Source of the DNA: a virus
DNA: 33,833 bases
Reading direction: 5' to 3' (one strand)
Virus record (IMG/VR): IMGVR_UViG_3300042992_000266
Location: 1-33,833 of that record
A program made the position numbers and the translations under genes. Shown here piece by piece: positions 1 to 9,101 of this stretch (position 1 is the first letter of the stretch; each line of letters opens with the position of its first letter). Under the pieces are notes generated by a model, which was not told the DNA's origin, ran no database searches, and was given only the letters and a program-made list of their open reading frames with translations.

Positions 1-75
1 ACGGAAACTGTATAAACTGTATTTAAATTTAAAGACAGCGCACCTCTGTCAACCCTGTGGTTATTTGAAGCAGTT
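1..75. repeat. Terminal direct repeat, left copy (assembly overlap)
   Basis: The 75 bases are identical to 33759-33833. They lie inside the tail-fibre gene, and joining the ends restores one uninterrupted frame. The repeat is therefore best read as the overlap of a circular or circularly permuted assembly, not as an attachment site or a true terminal repeat. Confidence 0.95.
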
Positions 76-1553
76 GTATCGTTAATAAGTTTATCAGCAG
101 TCGTTTCACCTGTTGGGCTTGCTGTTTGATCTGCTGATATTGTAGCTCTAACTTTTTCCCAGTATGTGTCACCAAACTCCTCACTCCTTTGTAGAAGGTT
201 AGTCCTGCTCTCCTCGATCAGCAAGCCACGGCACGCGAATGGAGATGTGGGATTGTGGTCGAAACGTGGGCCGCGATAGCCGATACGCCATGAGGTGAAT
301 GTTCCCGATCCGCTCGCGGTCGTCATGTTGCAAACCAGCGACTGCGTGGCGGCATCGTAACTGGTCACAGTCCCCGTCATGATGTTCGACCCATTCGATG
401 CCTCTACGGCATCGCCAGTGCGCCAGAGTTGATCTTGTCCGGCGGTCGCATCTAGCACGAATGTTTTGCTCGCTGCGCTGATCGAGTTCGAGGTGGTCGA
501 GGTATCGATACCGTGGATCAGACCATCGCTGCCGATGTAGGTTGCGCCACTTCCTCGCGTAAAAGTCGGTGTCGGCCCACGACGAGCGGTCAGCGTCTTG
601 TCAGTGGCAAAGCGCAGATCGAGGGACGGCACGTTATCAGGGTTGACGTAATCAACGCCGCCAGCGGTCTTTCGGTAGATGTCGCCAGCAGAAATCAACG
701 GATCGGCGATTGCGGCTTCCTCGTCGAGGTAGGTGAGCAGCTTGCCGCCGATGTAGGGATACAGAGACGCTATTGAGGCTTTCAGCTCGTCATTGCCGTT
801 CAGTTTGCCGACCGCTTGAACCACCGTATCGGTTGCTGCGACCGTGCCAGCACCTGATACGTAGCCAGTGAGCAGGGCGGTAGCACCACTGCTGCCTGTC
901 GGGCCTTGGATGCCTTGGATACCTTGATCGCCCTTGTCCCCGGTCACAAAGAAATCAAACGCGACAATCTCGTTACTATCAAAAGCGGAACCCGATACGT
1001 ATGTTCCATTGATGTGATGATGATTGCCCTCGTCAGTTACGCTTGTGACAAGGAAATTAAAATGACTGGTGTCTGAATTTGAGTTGCTACGGATCACAAC
1101 CCGCGCCTTGATTGCTGATGTTGAGTCATCAATTAAATCTAGTAATGCACTGGTGCTTGTGCCGTCAAAATCCGTATCCCGAATCGCAATCCGAGTTACA
1201 GCACTTAAAGTTGAGCTATTAAACCTAAGATGCCCGGGACTCGGTGCGCCGGGGCTTGTGCTCGTGTCGAATCTGTATTTCAGCCCAGCACGGTCACCTT
1301 GCGCCCCAGTGGATCCAGTCTCACCTTGGATGCCTTGGATGCCTTGAATACCTTGGATGCCTTGATCACCCTTGGGCAGAACTAGATTCAATTCTTGGCT
1401 TGGGGATGATCCGGTAATGTTCGCAAATGCGGAAGCACCACTCTCCACCGTTCCGATTGTAAGGATATTCGGCGGCCCAGATGGGCCTTGATTGATGGAA
1501 ACAATTGATGGTTCATCAGATGATGATCTGATTTCTACGATTTCTATGCTCAT
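1..1553 (-). CDS. Tail fibre with collagen-like repeats, N-terminal two thirds (gene continues at 33758)
   Basis: The ATG at 1553-1551 overlaps the stop of the upstream gene (ATGA), and the frame stays open to base 1. Across the circular junction it continues at 33758 and stops at 32975, giving about 778 residues. Residues 20-60 resemble the GPP(N)xLTIGTV...LNLxLPKG leader common in phage fibres. Gly-X-Y repeats (mainly Gly-Ile-Gln) follow at about residues 62-86 and 205-223, and such repeats form trimeric collagen-like shafts. Beyond these is a beta-rich region. The fibre probably projects from the tail tip and binds the host surface. Its position after the baseplate genes supports this. Family features are known; receptor and specificity are not visible. 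Confidence 0.88.
   Translation of the reverse strand, partial: MSIEIVEIRSSSDEPSIVSINQGPSGPPNILTIGTVESGASAFANITGSSPSQELNLVLPKGDQGIQGIQGIQGIQGETGSTGAQGDRAGLKYRFDTSTSPGAPSPGHLRFNSSTLSAVTRIAIRDTDFDGTSTSALLDLIDDSTSAIKARVVIRSNSNSDTSHFNFLVTSVTDEGNHHHINGTYVSGSAFDSNEIVAFDFFVTGDKGDQGIQGIQGPTGSSGATALLTGYVSGAGTVAATDTVVQAVGKLNGNDELKASIASLYPYIGGKLLTYLDEEAAIADPLISAGDIYRKTAGGVDYVNPDNVPSLDLRFATDKTLTARRGPTPTFTRGSGATYIGSDGLIHGIDTSTTSNSISAASKTFVLDATAGQDQLWRTGDAVEASNGSNIMTGTVTSYDAATQSLVCNMTTASGSGTFTSWRIGYRGPRFDHNPTSPFACRGLLIEESRTNLLQRSEEFGDTYWEKVRATISADQTASPTGETTADKLINDTTASNNHRVDRGALSLNLNTVYTVS
1296..1370 (-). repeat. Collagen-like Gly-X-Y coding repeat
   Basis: Near-identical 9-base units, read as CCTTGGATG on the + strand, encode consecutive Gly-Ile-Gln triplets (fibre residues about 62-86). 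A shorter second block lies at about 885-941. These in-frame tandem units are prone to recombination and length change. Confidence 0.85.
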
Positions 1554-1885
1554 GATCGTGATGCGATTTGACGGAATTTGATTGTGCCGCCAGCGATGTA
1601 AATCACCCCGCCAGATGGAGTATCCAGCACCAAATCCCATTGGTAAACGCCGGGCGGAACATTAGCAGTCTGCTCGTCGGTTTTCGATACGACAATGATA
1701 CCATTAGCCGGGTTGGGGATTGTCGGGGTTAGATCGATCACCACAACGCTGGATGCGATTGTGGAACGAACCTTGGCCCGGGCGGAATATCCGGTTAGGT
1801 TGAATGCCGCGCCAGTCTCGTCCTTGCAGGAAAAGGATAAGCTCAATGTTTCTCCAGAATGGGCATCAAGGTTTGTGCCTGACAT
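1550..1885 (-). CDS. Baseplate adaptor-like beta-sandwich protein (BppU N-terminal-like)
   Basis: This 111-residue protein has the pattern of the small beta-sandwich domain that anchors receptor-binding proteins in many siphophages, as in the N-terminal domain of BppU. It has a hydrophobic start with GETLSLSFSCKDETG, then a Leu-Thr-Gly-Tyr-x-Ala-x-x-Lys-Val-Arg strand, and a final GVYQWDLVLDTPSGGVIYIAGG stretch. It lies directly before the tail fibre with an ATGA overlap, which fits an adaptor between tail tip and fibre. The assignment rests on pattern recognition and gene order. Confidence 0.6.
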   Translation of the reverse strand: MSGTNLDAHSGETLSLSFSCKDETGAAFNLTGYSARAKVRSTIASSVVVIDLTPTIPNPANGIIVVSKTDEQTANVPPGVYQWDLVLDTPSGGVIYIAGGTIKFRQIASRS

Positions 1886-1928
1886 ATAGCGGTTTAGGTA
1901 GCAGATTTAGCAAGATTTGTAAAGGACA

Positions 1929-3215
1929 TTATCGCAGCAGAACAGGACCCTCCCATAGCTGCAATAGCTTGTTTGTCGTGCCGCCGATGAACTCGCCAAT
2001 AGGAAGGTATTTATTGGTTGCGGAATTTGCTGGAAGGGAACTCAAGCTATACGGACCCTCGGCCCCGACAAAAAATCCGGAAGAATATTTCATGATATAA
2101 AAATAAACGGCAGGGATTGGATCCATGCTATCGTGAATGACCCCAATGAAGAAATCATCTGTCAGCCCATATTTTGTTTTTCCGTATTCCGTAGAAATAT
2201 AAGATCCTGTTGGGTCTGTGAATATAGCATCATCGCTAGTATCTTTTACTGCTATAATTCCAGTAGAGTCCCTGAATTCAGCTTGAGTTTGCCCAATGAC
2301 TATTTCATATGCCTTCCCGGTGGCATCATAAAATCTTTGATAATTATCAGAGTTGAAAACAAAGCTGGAACCGATAGATGTCTCCGCAGTTACGCTACAA
2401 GTCTTAATGTTTGCCGAATTCTCAAACAATGGATAAAGATTGAAAGCAATTCCTCCGTTTAAAGAATTTCCGTAGGCGGTAGAAGATGCAACAAATCCAA
2501 TCCTTCCAGTTCCTAGCGCCGGGGGAGTATATGGTGCAGCGCCGCCACCCGGCACACCTAGATTAAATGTTGAAGATGCCCCATCTCCAATGGCAGAAAC
2601 TTGCACGGTTGCGGTTGTCGGGCTTGCTAGATTTTTATTGAATGATGCAGTTCCGCTTCCTGATCCGCTAAATCTGCTTACTCCGTTCCATATAACATTA
2701 AAGTTCGTGTTTCCGGTGACGGATGTATATGTGAAATTTGTCGTTCCCGTTGCGGATCCAAGATCGATTGTAATGATTTGAGACCCCGGGCCGGAATGAC
2801 CAACCGTTGCGCTTGCTGGTGCGCGGTTGTTTATAGCTATTGATCCTAGAGGAGCTGTTGCAATAGTTCCTGTTGCGTTCTTAAAATCAAGATTCCCCGT
2901 TGATTGGTTAAACTCAATATAAAAACCTCCCGGCATCGAATCATTTATCCACTTGTAATCAGATATCGGTCTAAATACTCCAAATGGCAAATTTGGATTC
3001 CCGGTAAAACTCATTAAGATATTTCTTCCGCTCCCCCCAGCAAGAACCGGGGCAGGATTGAATGAATCAGATTCCCCTGTTGGGATTCCATCTATATCAT
3101 ATGACAAGATATAGGCGGCAGAAGTTGGGCTTGTTAAATCAATAAAAATACCGCCTTGAATATAGACATCACCATTATTTTGTTTAGATAGGTTAAATTG
3201 TGTTATTGCACTCAT
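1929..3215 (-). CDS. Tail-tip/baseplate structural protein, unknown family
   Basis: The protein has 428 residues, is rich in Gly, Ser, Thr, Asn and aromatic residues, and has no signal peptide or membrane segment. Its beta-rich composition and low charge are typical of tail-tip proteins. The middle part (about 115-225) contains Gly/Ser/Thr-rich repeats such as SGSGSGTASF, which suggests a stalk or linker between an N-terminal and a C-terminal domain. Its start overlaps the stop of the hub-like gene by four bases (ATGA). Position between the hub-like protein and the fibre adaptor supports a structural tail role. No enzymatic motif was seen. Confidence 0.6.
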   Translation of the reverse strand: MSAITQFNLSKQNNGDVYIQGGIFIDLTSPTSAAYILSYDIDGIPTGESDSFNPAPVLAGGSGRNILMSFTGNPNLPFGVFRPISDYKWINDSMPGGFYIEFNQSTGNLDFKNATGTIATAPLGSIAINNRAPASATVGHSGPGSQIITIDLGSATGTTNFTYTSVTGNTNFNVIWNGVSRFSGSGSGTASFNKNLASPTTATVQVSAIGDGASSTFNLGVPGGGAAPYTPPALGTGRIGFVASSTAYGNSLNGGIAFNLYPLFENSANIKTCSVTAETSIGSSFVFNSDNYQRFYDATGKAYEIVIGQTQAEFRDSTGIIAVKDTSDDAIFTDPTGSYISTEYGKTKYGLTDDFFIGVIHDSMDPIPAVYFYIMKYSSGFFVGAEGPYSLSSLPANSATNKYLPIGEFIGGTTNKLLQLWEGPVLLR

Positions 3216-4915
3216 ACATAAACAATATTATCTTGTGATGTCTTGCGGATCTTATCAACCAGCGTCCGGTAATCATTCCGAGCCGGAGCGCCAAGGTTGA
3301 TTGTTGTTCTACCTGTTTCGATTTCTAGAGACTCACCAGACACCAACGCGCTCATGGTTGAGAATGCGGCTAGTGAGTTTGAAATGTTGACCTTTGTTCC
3401 TCTGTATCTATTTCCGCCAACATCCTCCTGCTCTAATTGAATTGATCCCTCATATGGAAGCCAATTTTGAGCCGCAAGCAAATTCCCTGCAAGACCCTCT
3501 GGTGGATACATGAATGAATAATCCGATGGTCTATAAACTGTGGTTTCAGTTGCGAAATTTGCCGTTGATATTATCACGGGGACTGAAAAAGATTTCCAGC
3601 CCTGATATCTTACTTGATTAGAACCTTTAAAATACCCACCAAGCGCCGTGACTGTATCAAATCCAGCAGTATAGAAATATTGAGATTCAGCAAAACTTTT
3701 AGTTGTAGGTCCCCATCTATAGTGACCAGAAAAAGTTGCTTCTCTAATATTGTACCCCAATCCTCTCAACCAATCAGGGATTGCTCCGGTAGAAAGAAAT
3801 ATATAATTTGTGCTTGTGCTAACAACGGTATTATCTCTTAAAGTTAATCTAGGGGCGGCAATGGTCGTTATTTGTGACGCATTTCTAAACGCAACATCTG
3901 AATATTCAGTATAAGTCCCGCCGGGATCTATAACTGCCGGAACTCTTGTCAATCCATGAACCTTTGCAGCATTTACCATCGAATTATCGCTGTCGTGAAC
4001 AAAATTATAAACATCTGTTCCAGTAATTCCCTGTGTCTTGATTGAGTATGATTCGAACAAATCATTAGGCAGGAAGGTATCAAGCTCCGGTCCAGATATA
4101 GTTATGACCTGCCTTTGTGATAGATAATTAGTCCCAGAAGACTGCGATTGAAATCTAGTCAACCCTGTGGCGCTTCTATCAACATAAGGAAGTGTAACCT
4201 GTGATACTTGAAGATCGATCCTCGGATTTATATCAATAGATACAATCGGAGATGATAAAGCATCAAGAGCGGTTACAGGGGCGTTTCCTCTTCTGGTTAT
4301 TCTGATTCTTACTGGTTTTGTTGAATAATCAAACCATACCATTGTGTCGGGGCAAATCCGAACAAGCTCCGAAATAACTTGACCGCAGGTGGATTGATTC
4401 AATGTTATCCTTGGGAAAGCAAACATATTATCAACAGACGAACCCTGCGCTATGGTGGCGATTGGGACACCTAAAGCTGCTGATCTATTTATTGCATTCT
4501 CAAGGCTAGTTTTTAAATTCTGCCCGGCAGTTGCGCTTCCGAAGACGATTGAAATTCTCTCCCCTGAAGTTCCAGCACCATCATTCCAAACCGCAGTCAT
4601 TGGGACTTTATCAAGCCACCACCAAGTTCCTGATACGGTGACTTGGACGGATTGATTGAGGGAATCAATCATTGTTCTGATGTCGGTAACATATCCAACG
4701 AAGAATTGAACCCCGTTACGATAAAGTATCATTTCCTGTACAAGATCAGGGAATATAGCACCGGTCGGTGATGGTGAAATTGTAAATGTAAGAATATCAG
4801 CCTCAAGATTCTTAAATTCAACCTTTGCAGCACTAATAGATGCAGCTTCAAGCGTCCTTGCAGTCGCATCAAAATTTCTCCCGGTTTGCCCGGCGATTGT
4901 CCAGCTTACAGGCAT
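3212..4915 (-). CDS. Tail hub / baseplate-like protein
   Basis: The 567-residue protein begins with a segment resembling tail-hub (gp27/Dit-Tal type) domains: FTISPSPTGAIFPDLVQEMILYRNGVQFFVGYVTDIR carries the 'nominal axis, reported displacement' pattern seen in many phage hub proteins. The rest is beta-rich without catalytic motifs. It is encoded after the tape measure and one small tail protein and before the fibre genes, where hub proteins normally sit. The start has the leader AAGAATAATATG, a recurrent start context in this genome. The precise family is not established. Confidence 0.6.
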   Translation of the reverse strand: MPVSWTIAGQTGRNFDATARTLEAASISAAKVEFKNLEADILTFTISPSPTGAIFPDLVQEMILYRNGVQFFVGYVTDIRTMIDSLNQSVQVTVSGTWWWLDKVPMTAVWNDGAGTSGERISIVFGSATAGQNLKTSLENAINRSAALGVPIATIAQGSSVDNMFAFPRITLNQSTCGQVISELVRICPDTMVWFDYSTKPVRIRITRRGNAPVTALDALSSPIVSIDINPRIDLQVSQVTLPYVDRSATGLTRFQSQSSGTNYLSQRQVITISGPELDTFLPNDLFESYSIKTQGITGTDVYNFVHDSDNSMVNAAKVHGLTRVPAVIDPGGTYTEYSDVAFRNASQITTIAAPRLTLRDNTVVSTSTNYIFLSTGAIPDWLRGLGYNIREATFSGHYRWGPTTKSFAESQYFYTAGFDTVTALGGYFKGSNQVRYQGWKSFSVPVIISTANFATETTVYRPSDYSFMYPPEGLAGNLLAAQNWLPYEGSIQLEQEDVGGNRYRGTKVNISNSLAAFSTMSALVSGESLEIETGRTTINLGAPARNDYRTLVDKIRKTSQDNIVYV

Positions 4916-4916
4916 A

Positions 4917-5426
4917 TTATTCTTCCGCTACCTCTTGAGTTTGAATATCAACAGTAAATCCAATATTATAAGTAATAACCAATGATGTGACGGATCCGGT
5001 AGAGTTTTCAATTCCGGTTGTCCTTCCAACTGTCATCTTCGCTGGAGCGGTTCCAGCAGCGGAATATTGAAAGTATTTTTGATAAACCTGTTCGCATAAC
5101 CCGATCAATACCCTGCGAATGTCTCCAGATGAAACCTTGCCAGTCGTCCCGGATGCTGATTGAGCAGATGCCGTGAATGATGTTCCAGCAACCGCTCCGG
5201 ACGGAGCGCCAACGGATTGCCAATTAGTATCTCCAAGAGTGGTGATTGTATAGCTCAATCCGACAACAAGCCCGACAGGATCGATGTTTGCGGCTTGCCC
5301 AATTTCCGGCTTGGATAAATTTGACGAGGATACAAAATCATCGATATCAAATGAAACAACACCAGTTGATGTATCGCCATTATAATTTGATCCTAAATAT
5401 TCTGTTGGTAAGATTTTGGTTGGCAT
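4917..5426 (-). CDS. Tail protein with inserted Ig-like/TITT module
   Basis: This 169-residue protein lies between the tape measure and the hub-like gene. Residues about 55-98 form a module recognisable from many phage and environmental viral proteins: a Tyr-Thr-Ile-Thr-Thr-x-Gly-Asp-Thr-Asn-Trp stretch, then a Gly-Ala turn, a FTASA strand and a closing GTTGKV. The flanks (1-50 and 100-169) look like a single tail domain interrupted by this module. Function is probably structural at the distal tail. The leader ACAATTATG has no Shine-Dalgarno sequence. Confidence 0.6.
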   Translation of the reverse strand: MPTKILPTEYLGSNYNGDTSTGVVSFDIDDFVSSSNLSKPEIGQAANIDPVGLVVGLSYTITTLGDTNWQSVGAPSGAVAGTSFTASAQSASGTTGKVSSGDIRRVLIGLCEQVYQKYFQYSAAGTAPAKMTVGRTTGIENSTGSVTSLVITYNIGFTVDIQTQEVAEE

Positions 5427-5437
5427 AATTGTTTCTG

Positions 5438-6910
5438 TTATCTTGCTGGATATGCTAGGTTATTTACCCTGTTTTGTAAATTATTTAAAGCATTGATCGC
5501 TCCATTTAGCTTCGTTGTTATCTGATTATTTATAGAAGTTATCTGATTAAGCGCCTGAACATTTTGGGAATTTTGAGACTGAAGCCCGCTCAAAACCTTG
5601 CTATTAAATTGATTTTGGGAATTTTTAAGTTGTTCGAAAGCCGTGTTGAGCTTTGCAATTTCCTCTGGCTTTATCTGACCATCCGCCATTACCGCAGCGA
5701 ATCCCTCAAGCGCACTCTTCATGGAAGAACTTGCACTAGCTCCTTGCTTGTCGATCTCCGCTTGCAATTCTGTTTGAATTGCAGCAACTCCGGCAGTCCA
5801 TTGTGCCGTAGTCTGCTCCGTTATTTTGTCAACTTGAGCTTGGGCCTCGGCAACAATCTCCGCAGTTTTAGCGGTAGATATATCTTGTATATCTTGGAAA
5901 TCTTTTTCGAGTTGAGCCTTTAATTCTTCCGCTGCTTTTAGCTTTGCTTCCGCTGCTATTGCAGATTCTCCTCCCGGACCCTCTCTGTGGACTGCCTCTT
6001 TTAGAGCAAGGTTAGCTATCTCAACATTTCTTGTTGCTGCCGCCAAAGTATCTCCGGCAAGCGCCACTTGCCTGTCGATCTCCGCAAGTTTAGCGGTCGT
6101 CTCTGAATTTACTCTAGCGGCTTCAGCCACCCCGAGATCCGCTCCACCCGGGGCAGCAGCCCCGCCAACCGCAGATTGAGCGGAGGCAATAGCAGATTGA
6201 ACTTTGCTCCGCCTCTCTAGCGCGTCAATCTGCTCATTTACGGCATCGGTTTCCTTTTGGAAAAATTCAGCCATTTTCTCGGCTTTAACTTTTGCGAGGA
6301 TCTCCGACCGTATGGTCGCCATCGATTGAGCGTGTTCCTTTTGGGACTTGTCTAATTCCTTGGCCTGATTGTTAGCGTCAATCATTGCGCTCACCACTCC
6401 GCCAACAGCAGTTGCGACAACTCCAAGTGAAGCCTTTACCGGATCCCCAGTATTTGCTAATATATTAAGGAAATTTTTAACCCCGGAAATAGCAAGATCA
6501 GCCTCCGGGGATAGGTCCCCGAACGCTTTGGAAATCTTCCCTACCGCATCGGCAAGATTAGCCGCTACAATTCTCTCGGTCGCTGACCTGATCTCTTCTA
6601 GTTGCCTTTCATATGATTCCGCAGCCGCAGCCGCAGCATCAAGAGATTGCTTATTTTTTACTGCGGCAACATCTGAAGCAGCAAGCGCCTGTTCGGAAGC
6701 GGTCTGAACCTTAAAGAAGCTCTTCGATAATTCATCGGTTGAATTCAATATACCATCTAGCGAGCCGGATACTTTGCTTGATGTCGATTCAGCGGTAGAG
6801 GCTACATTTTTATTAGCCTCGGCTAATTTATCCATTGACCCGGCAGCTTGATCCGCTCCGGATGTATTAGCCGTTGTGCTGATATCGATATTGACCTTTT
6901 TTGATGCCAT
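5438..6910 (-). CDS. Tape measure protein
   Basis: The 490-residue sequence is rich in Ala, Gln, Glu, Lys and Ser, with long heptad-like stretches (about 185-390) predicting coiled coil. There is one hydrophobic segment near 155-180 (KASLGVVATAVGGVVSAMI), as is common in tape measures for membrane passage. It is encoded after the tube genes and before the tail-tip genes, the standard place. At about 1.5 angstrom per residue the tail would be roughly 70-75 nm, on the short side for siphophages. No peptidase or transglycosylase domain is visible. Confidence 0.75.
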   Translation of the reverse strand: MASKKVNIDISTTANTSGADQAAGSMDKLAEANKNVASTAESTSSKVSGSLDGILNSTDELSKSFFKVQTASEQALAASDVAAVKNKQSLDAAAAAAESYERQLEEIRSATERIVAANLADAVGKISKAFGDLSPEADLAISGVKNFLNILANTGDPVKASLGVVATAVGGVVSAMIDANNQAKELDKSQKEHAQSMATIRSEILAKVKAEKMAEFFQKETDAVNEQIDALERRSKVQSAIASAQSAVGGAAAPGGADLGVAEAARVNSETTAKLAEIDRQVALAGDTLAAATRNVEIANLALKEAVHREGPGGESAIAAEAKLKAAEELKAQLEKDFQDIQDISTAKTAEIVAEAQAQVDKITEQTTAQWTAGVAAIQTELQAEIDKQGASASSSMKSALEGFAAVMADGQIKPEEIAKLNTAFEQLKNSQNQFNSKVLSGLQSQNSQNVQALNQITSINNQITTKLNGAINALNNLQNRVNNLAYPAR

Positions 6911-6913
6911 ATA

Positions 6914-7702
6914 TTATGGGGCGACTAATCGTCCGGTTACGGATGTATTAAGCAGAACGGATGTGCCTACTTGCGATGCGGCAACGGATACATTGGCATC
7001 GTAGAATATTTGTTCGCTCATTGCAGCAAGCGGAACTGCTGCAGTTGTTCCCGATGAAATTAAAGACGGAGTTATTCCGGTAGCAGTCGTCCCCGGGCCG
7101 CCTATTGATATATTAAGAGTGTTGTCTTGCGCGGCATATGGACTCCGCCTAGTAAGAACAACATTTGCCCCGGATCCAGATACTGAAAAATACATCTGGA
7201 CCTGTGCTATTGTTAAAAGCCAATATCTAACTCTATCCATCCATACTGTAGCAGTTTCTCCAGCATATACTGGAACAGAAAGATCCCATCCATTAGCATC
7301 CATTCCGGGAGAAGTTATAATAAGGGCGACATTACCAGACCCAGTTACAGTTCCGACTCCAGTAGCCGTTTCAACTTGTCTAGTTCCATAATTGGGCCAA
7401 GGGGTGGTCAGTTTAAAGATGCAAGATGTTTGGTTGGAAAAATATCCCGGCAACGCCGACAGGAAATATGTAGACCATCTTTGATATGTATCATAATCAG
7501 GAAAATTAAATCTACTATCAAATGAAGCGCTCGCCATTGATCCCGAGCGGAAAAACTGCCGCCCCCAAGTCCCTCCGATATAATTAACGGATTGGAATTG
7601 ATTGCTGTATGATATGGAAAGATTCGATGTTTCGGCGGATGGTCCTTGGTCCCAGCCAGCGAGATCGATTATCTTATCCCCGATGAATGCGGCTGCATAC
7701 AT
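6914..7702 (-). CDS. Tail protein with inserted phage-tail beta module
   Basis: The protein has 262 residues. The N-terminal part (1-110) has aromatic-rich motifs such as YIGGTWGRQFFRSGS and FDSRFNFPDYDTYQRW, probably a tail-tube or Dit-like domain. Residues about 112-222 match a module inserted in many phage tail proteins, with a GxGxVxxxITSPGM strand, an AGETA turn, helix WMDRVRYWLL, a VVLTRR strand, an NTLNISIGGP strand and a TATGITPS ending. It lies between the tube protein and the tape measure. A structural role at the tail is likely; exact identity is uncertain. Confidence 0.55.
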   Translation of the reverse strand: MYAAAFIGDKIIDLAGWDQGPSAETSNLSISYSNQFQSVNYIGGTWGRQFFRSGSMASASFDSRFNFPDYDTYQRWSTYFLSALPGYFSNQTSCIFKLTTPWPNYGTRQVETATGVGTVTGSGNVALIITSPGMDANGWDLSVPVYAGETATVWMDRVRYWLLTIAQVQMYFSVSGSGANVVLTRRSPYAAQDNTLNISIGGPGTTATGITPSLISSGTTAAVPLAAMSEQIFYDANVSVAASQVGTSVLLNTSVTGRLVAP

Positions 7703-7705
7703 GAA

Positions 7706-8617
7706 TTATGCTACTGCAAGGACTGTGAACAATGGGTTAGGTGATCCAGATGTGAATGTGCGCCGAGCCGCCATGGTAAGCTGACCGACTCGATTGTCAG
7801 TTGGACTGAATCGTTTCTGAATATCGATCACTTGCACAGCAAGGCAGTCGAAATTCAATCCGCCAGATGTGCTAGTGCTGATATCGAGCGTTGAGTTTGC
7901 GAGATCCTCACCAACATCCAACGATCCGAAATAGGTATCGAATGAATTAGCTAAAGCCCCAGTCGGAATGCAGGTGATGTTCACGCCGAGATTCTGGAGC
8001 GACATATCAACCGTGCCCATGCCATCAACAGTTACGGGGTTAAGACTTAAGTCGAATGCGATCTCAAATCCAGCCTCGGAGTAGAAAGGCCCGACTGCGC
8101 CTAGCGTTGCTTGGTATGGAGCAGTAACGATCAAAGACGGACTGAATGCCGAGCCAATCGCTGCGCCAGCAGTAGCAGAATAATAATCAGCTAATGAACT
8201 TGGGTCGCCGCTCTTATCCACTAATCCGGTGAATTGAACCGATCCGAATGCGGTGTTGTTAGCTGTGCATCGAATCGAGGGCATCTGCGTCACGGCAGCA
8301 TTGTTGATCGTGTAAGTCTGATCAACGGATGTGATCACAAGCGCCTTGTCGGCTGATCCATAAATCGATCCACCGATTGCTGTGCTGCCATATGGGAAAA
8401 GCGTAGTTAATGCCTCGATCTCGCCAACTGGTTCAAACTCAACAACAACTTGGAAGTCTGTCTTTGCCTTGCCAACAATGCCATAGGCATCGGTTTCCTT
8501 GTCAAAGGTCGAGTTGGTCATGGTCAGCGAAACGCCACCCTTGGAGTAGAATGTCGCTCCATCGTAACCGATCTTACATGGGCCTCGAACGATTGTTGCT
8601 CTATCAAATGTTGCCAT
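7706..8617 (-). CDS. Major tail (tube) protein
   Basis: This beta-rich protein of 303 residues is encoded just after the tail-terminator-like gene and upstream of the tape measure, the normal position for the tube subunit. Typical features are an N-terminal 'material' strand (VRGPCKIGYDGATFYSKGGV), a long central region of alternating hydrophobic residues, and a final stretch (TMAARRTFTSGSPNPLFTV) resembling tube proteins of Mu-like and related siphophages. No chaperone frameshift gene is visible between it and the tape measure. The leader AAAGATAAAATTATG is A-rich and lacks a Shine-Dalgarno sequence. Confidence 0.65.
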   Translation of the reverse strand: MATFDRATIVRGPCKIGYDGATFYSKGGVSLTMTNSTFDKETDAYGIVGKAKTDFQVVVEFEPVGEIEALTTLFPYGSTAIGGSIYGSADKALVITSVDQTYTINNAAVTQMPSIRCTANNTAFGSVQFTGLVDKSGDPSSLADYYSATAGAAIGSAFSPSLIVTAPYQATLGAVGPFYSEAGFEIAFDLSLNPVTVDGMGTVDMSLQNLGVNITCIPTGALANSFDTYFGSLDVGEDLANSTLDISTSTSGGLNFDCLAVQVIDIQKRFSPTDNRVGQLTMAARRTFTSGSPNPLFTVLAVA

Positions 8618-8621
8618 AATT

Positions 8622-9101
8622 TTATCTTTCTGGGTCTGTGTTGGTTAATCCAATTGGTATTCTGAATGTCAGGACTTGCTGGAGCATCGATTCGTTCGCT
8701 TGTTGCGACATTGAATCGAATAACAAAACTCCGCCAGATAATGCAAGCCCTTCGGAATCTAGCGGTTGATGATGATGAATGAGACGGCAGATAGCTTCAG
8801 CAATTTCGGTGCATGATGGCTGCCTTGATCCCCGGGAGCGCCAAAGAGAAGGAATTTCCGAAACAATCACTTTAAATGATGAATCGCTCAAATATGGTCC
8901 GGGAGTGTTTTCAGAATCCGTATCGGCACCATCGAAGTTGACTAGCACGAACGCCCCGGCAGTCTGCATTGCGTTAAGGATTGATTTCTCGACATCTTTC
9001 GCATCCTCAACAAGCACAGGGATCTTCGGGACAGTCCGGAAATAATCATGATCCGCCAATCTCTTGGCGATGCTTTCCACGATCTGTCGAATGATGCTCA
9101 T
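8622..9101 (-). CDS. Tail terminator / tail completion-like protein
   Basis: The 159-residue protein begins with an amphipathic helix, then has alternating strands and helices ending in VLTFRIPIGL, the pattern of tail-terminator proteins. A Mu gp37 relation is possible but not shown. It directly precedes the tube gene and overlaps the connector gene by four bases (ATGA). In this role it would cap the tail tube and join it to the head. The middle carries an unusual His-His-His run (LIHHHQPLDSEG). Position supports the call more strongly than sequence. Confidence 0.5.
   Translation of the reverse strand: MSIIRQIVESIAKRLADHDYFRTVPKIPVLVEDAKDVEKSILNAMQTAGAFVLVNFDGADTDSENTPGPYLSDSSFKVIVSEIPSLWRSRGSRQPSCTEIAEAICRLIHHHQPLDSEGLALSGGVLLFDSMSQQANESMLQQVLTFRIPIGLTNTDPER

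Noticed and set aside
1-75. Terminal direct repeat as attachment sites or a virus-encoded terminal repeat
   Set aside because: The repeat lies inside the tail-fibre gene, no integrase is present, and joining the ends gives an intact gene, as expected of an assembly overlap.
885-1370. Short tandem repeats as a CRISPR-like array
   Set aside because: The units are 9 bases, contiguous, in frame and encode Gly-Ile-Gln of a collagen-like fibre.
513-2462. Several + strand open frames opposite the tail-tip genes
   Set aside because: They are antisense shadows of the continuous leftward structural genes.
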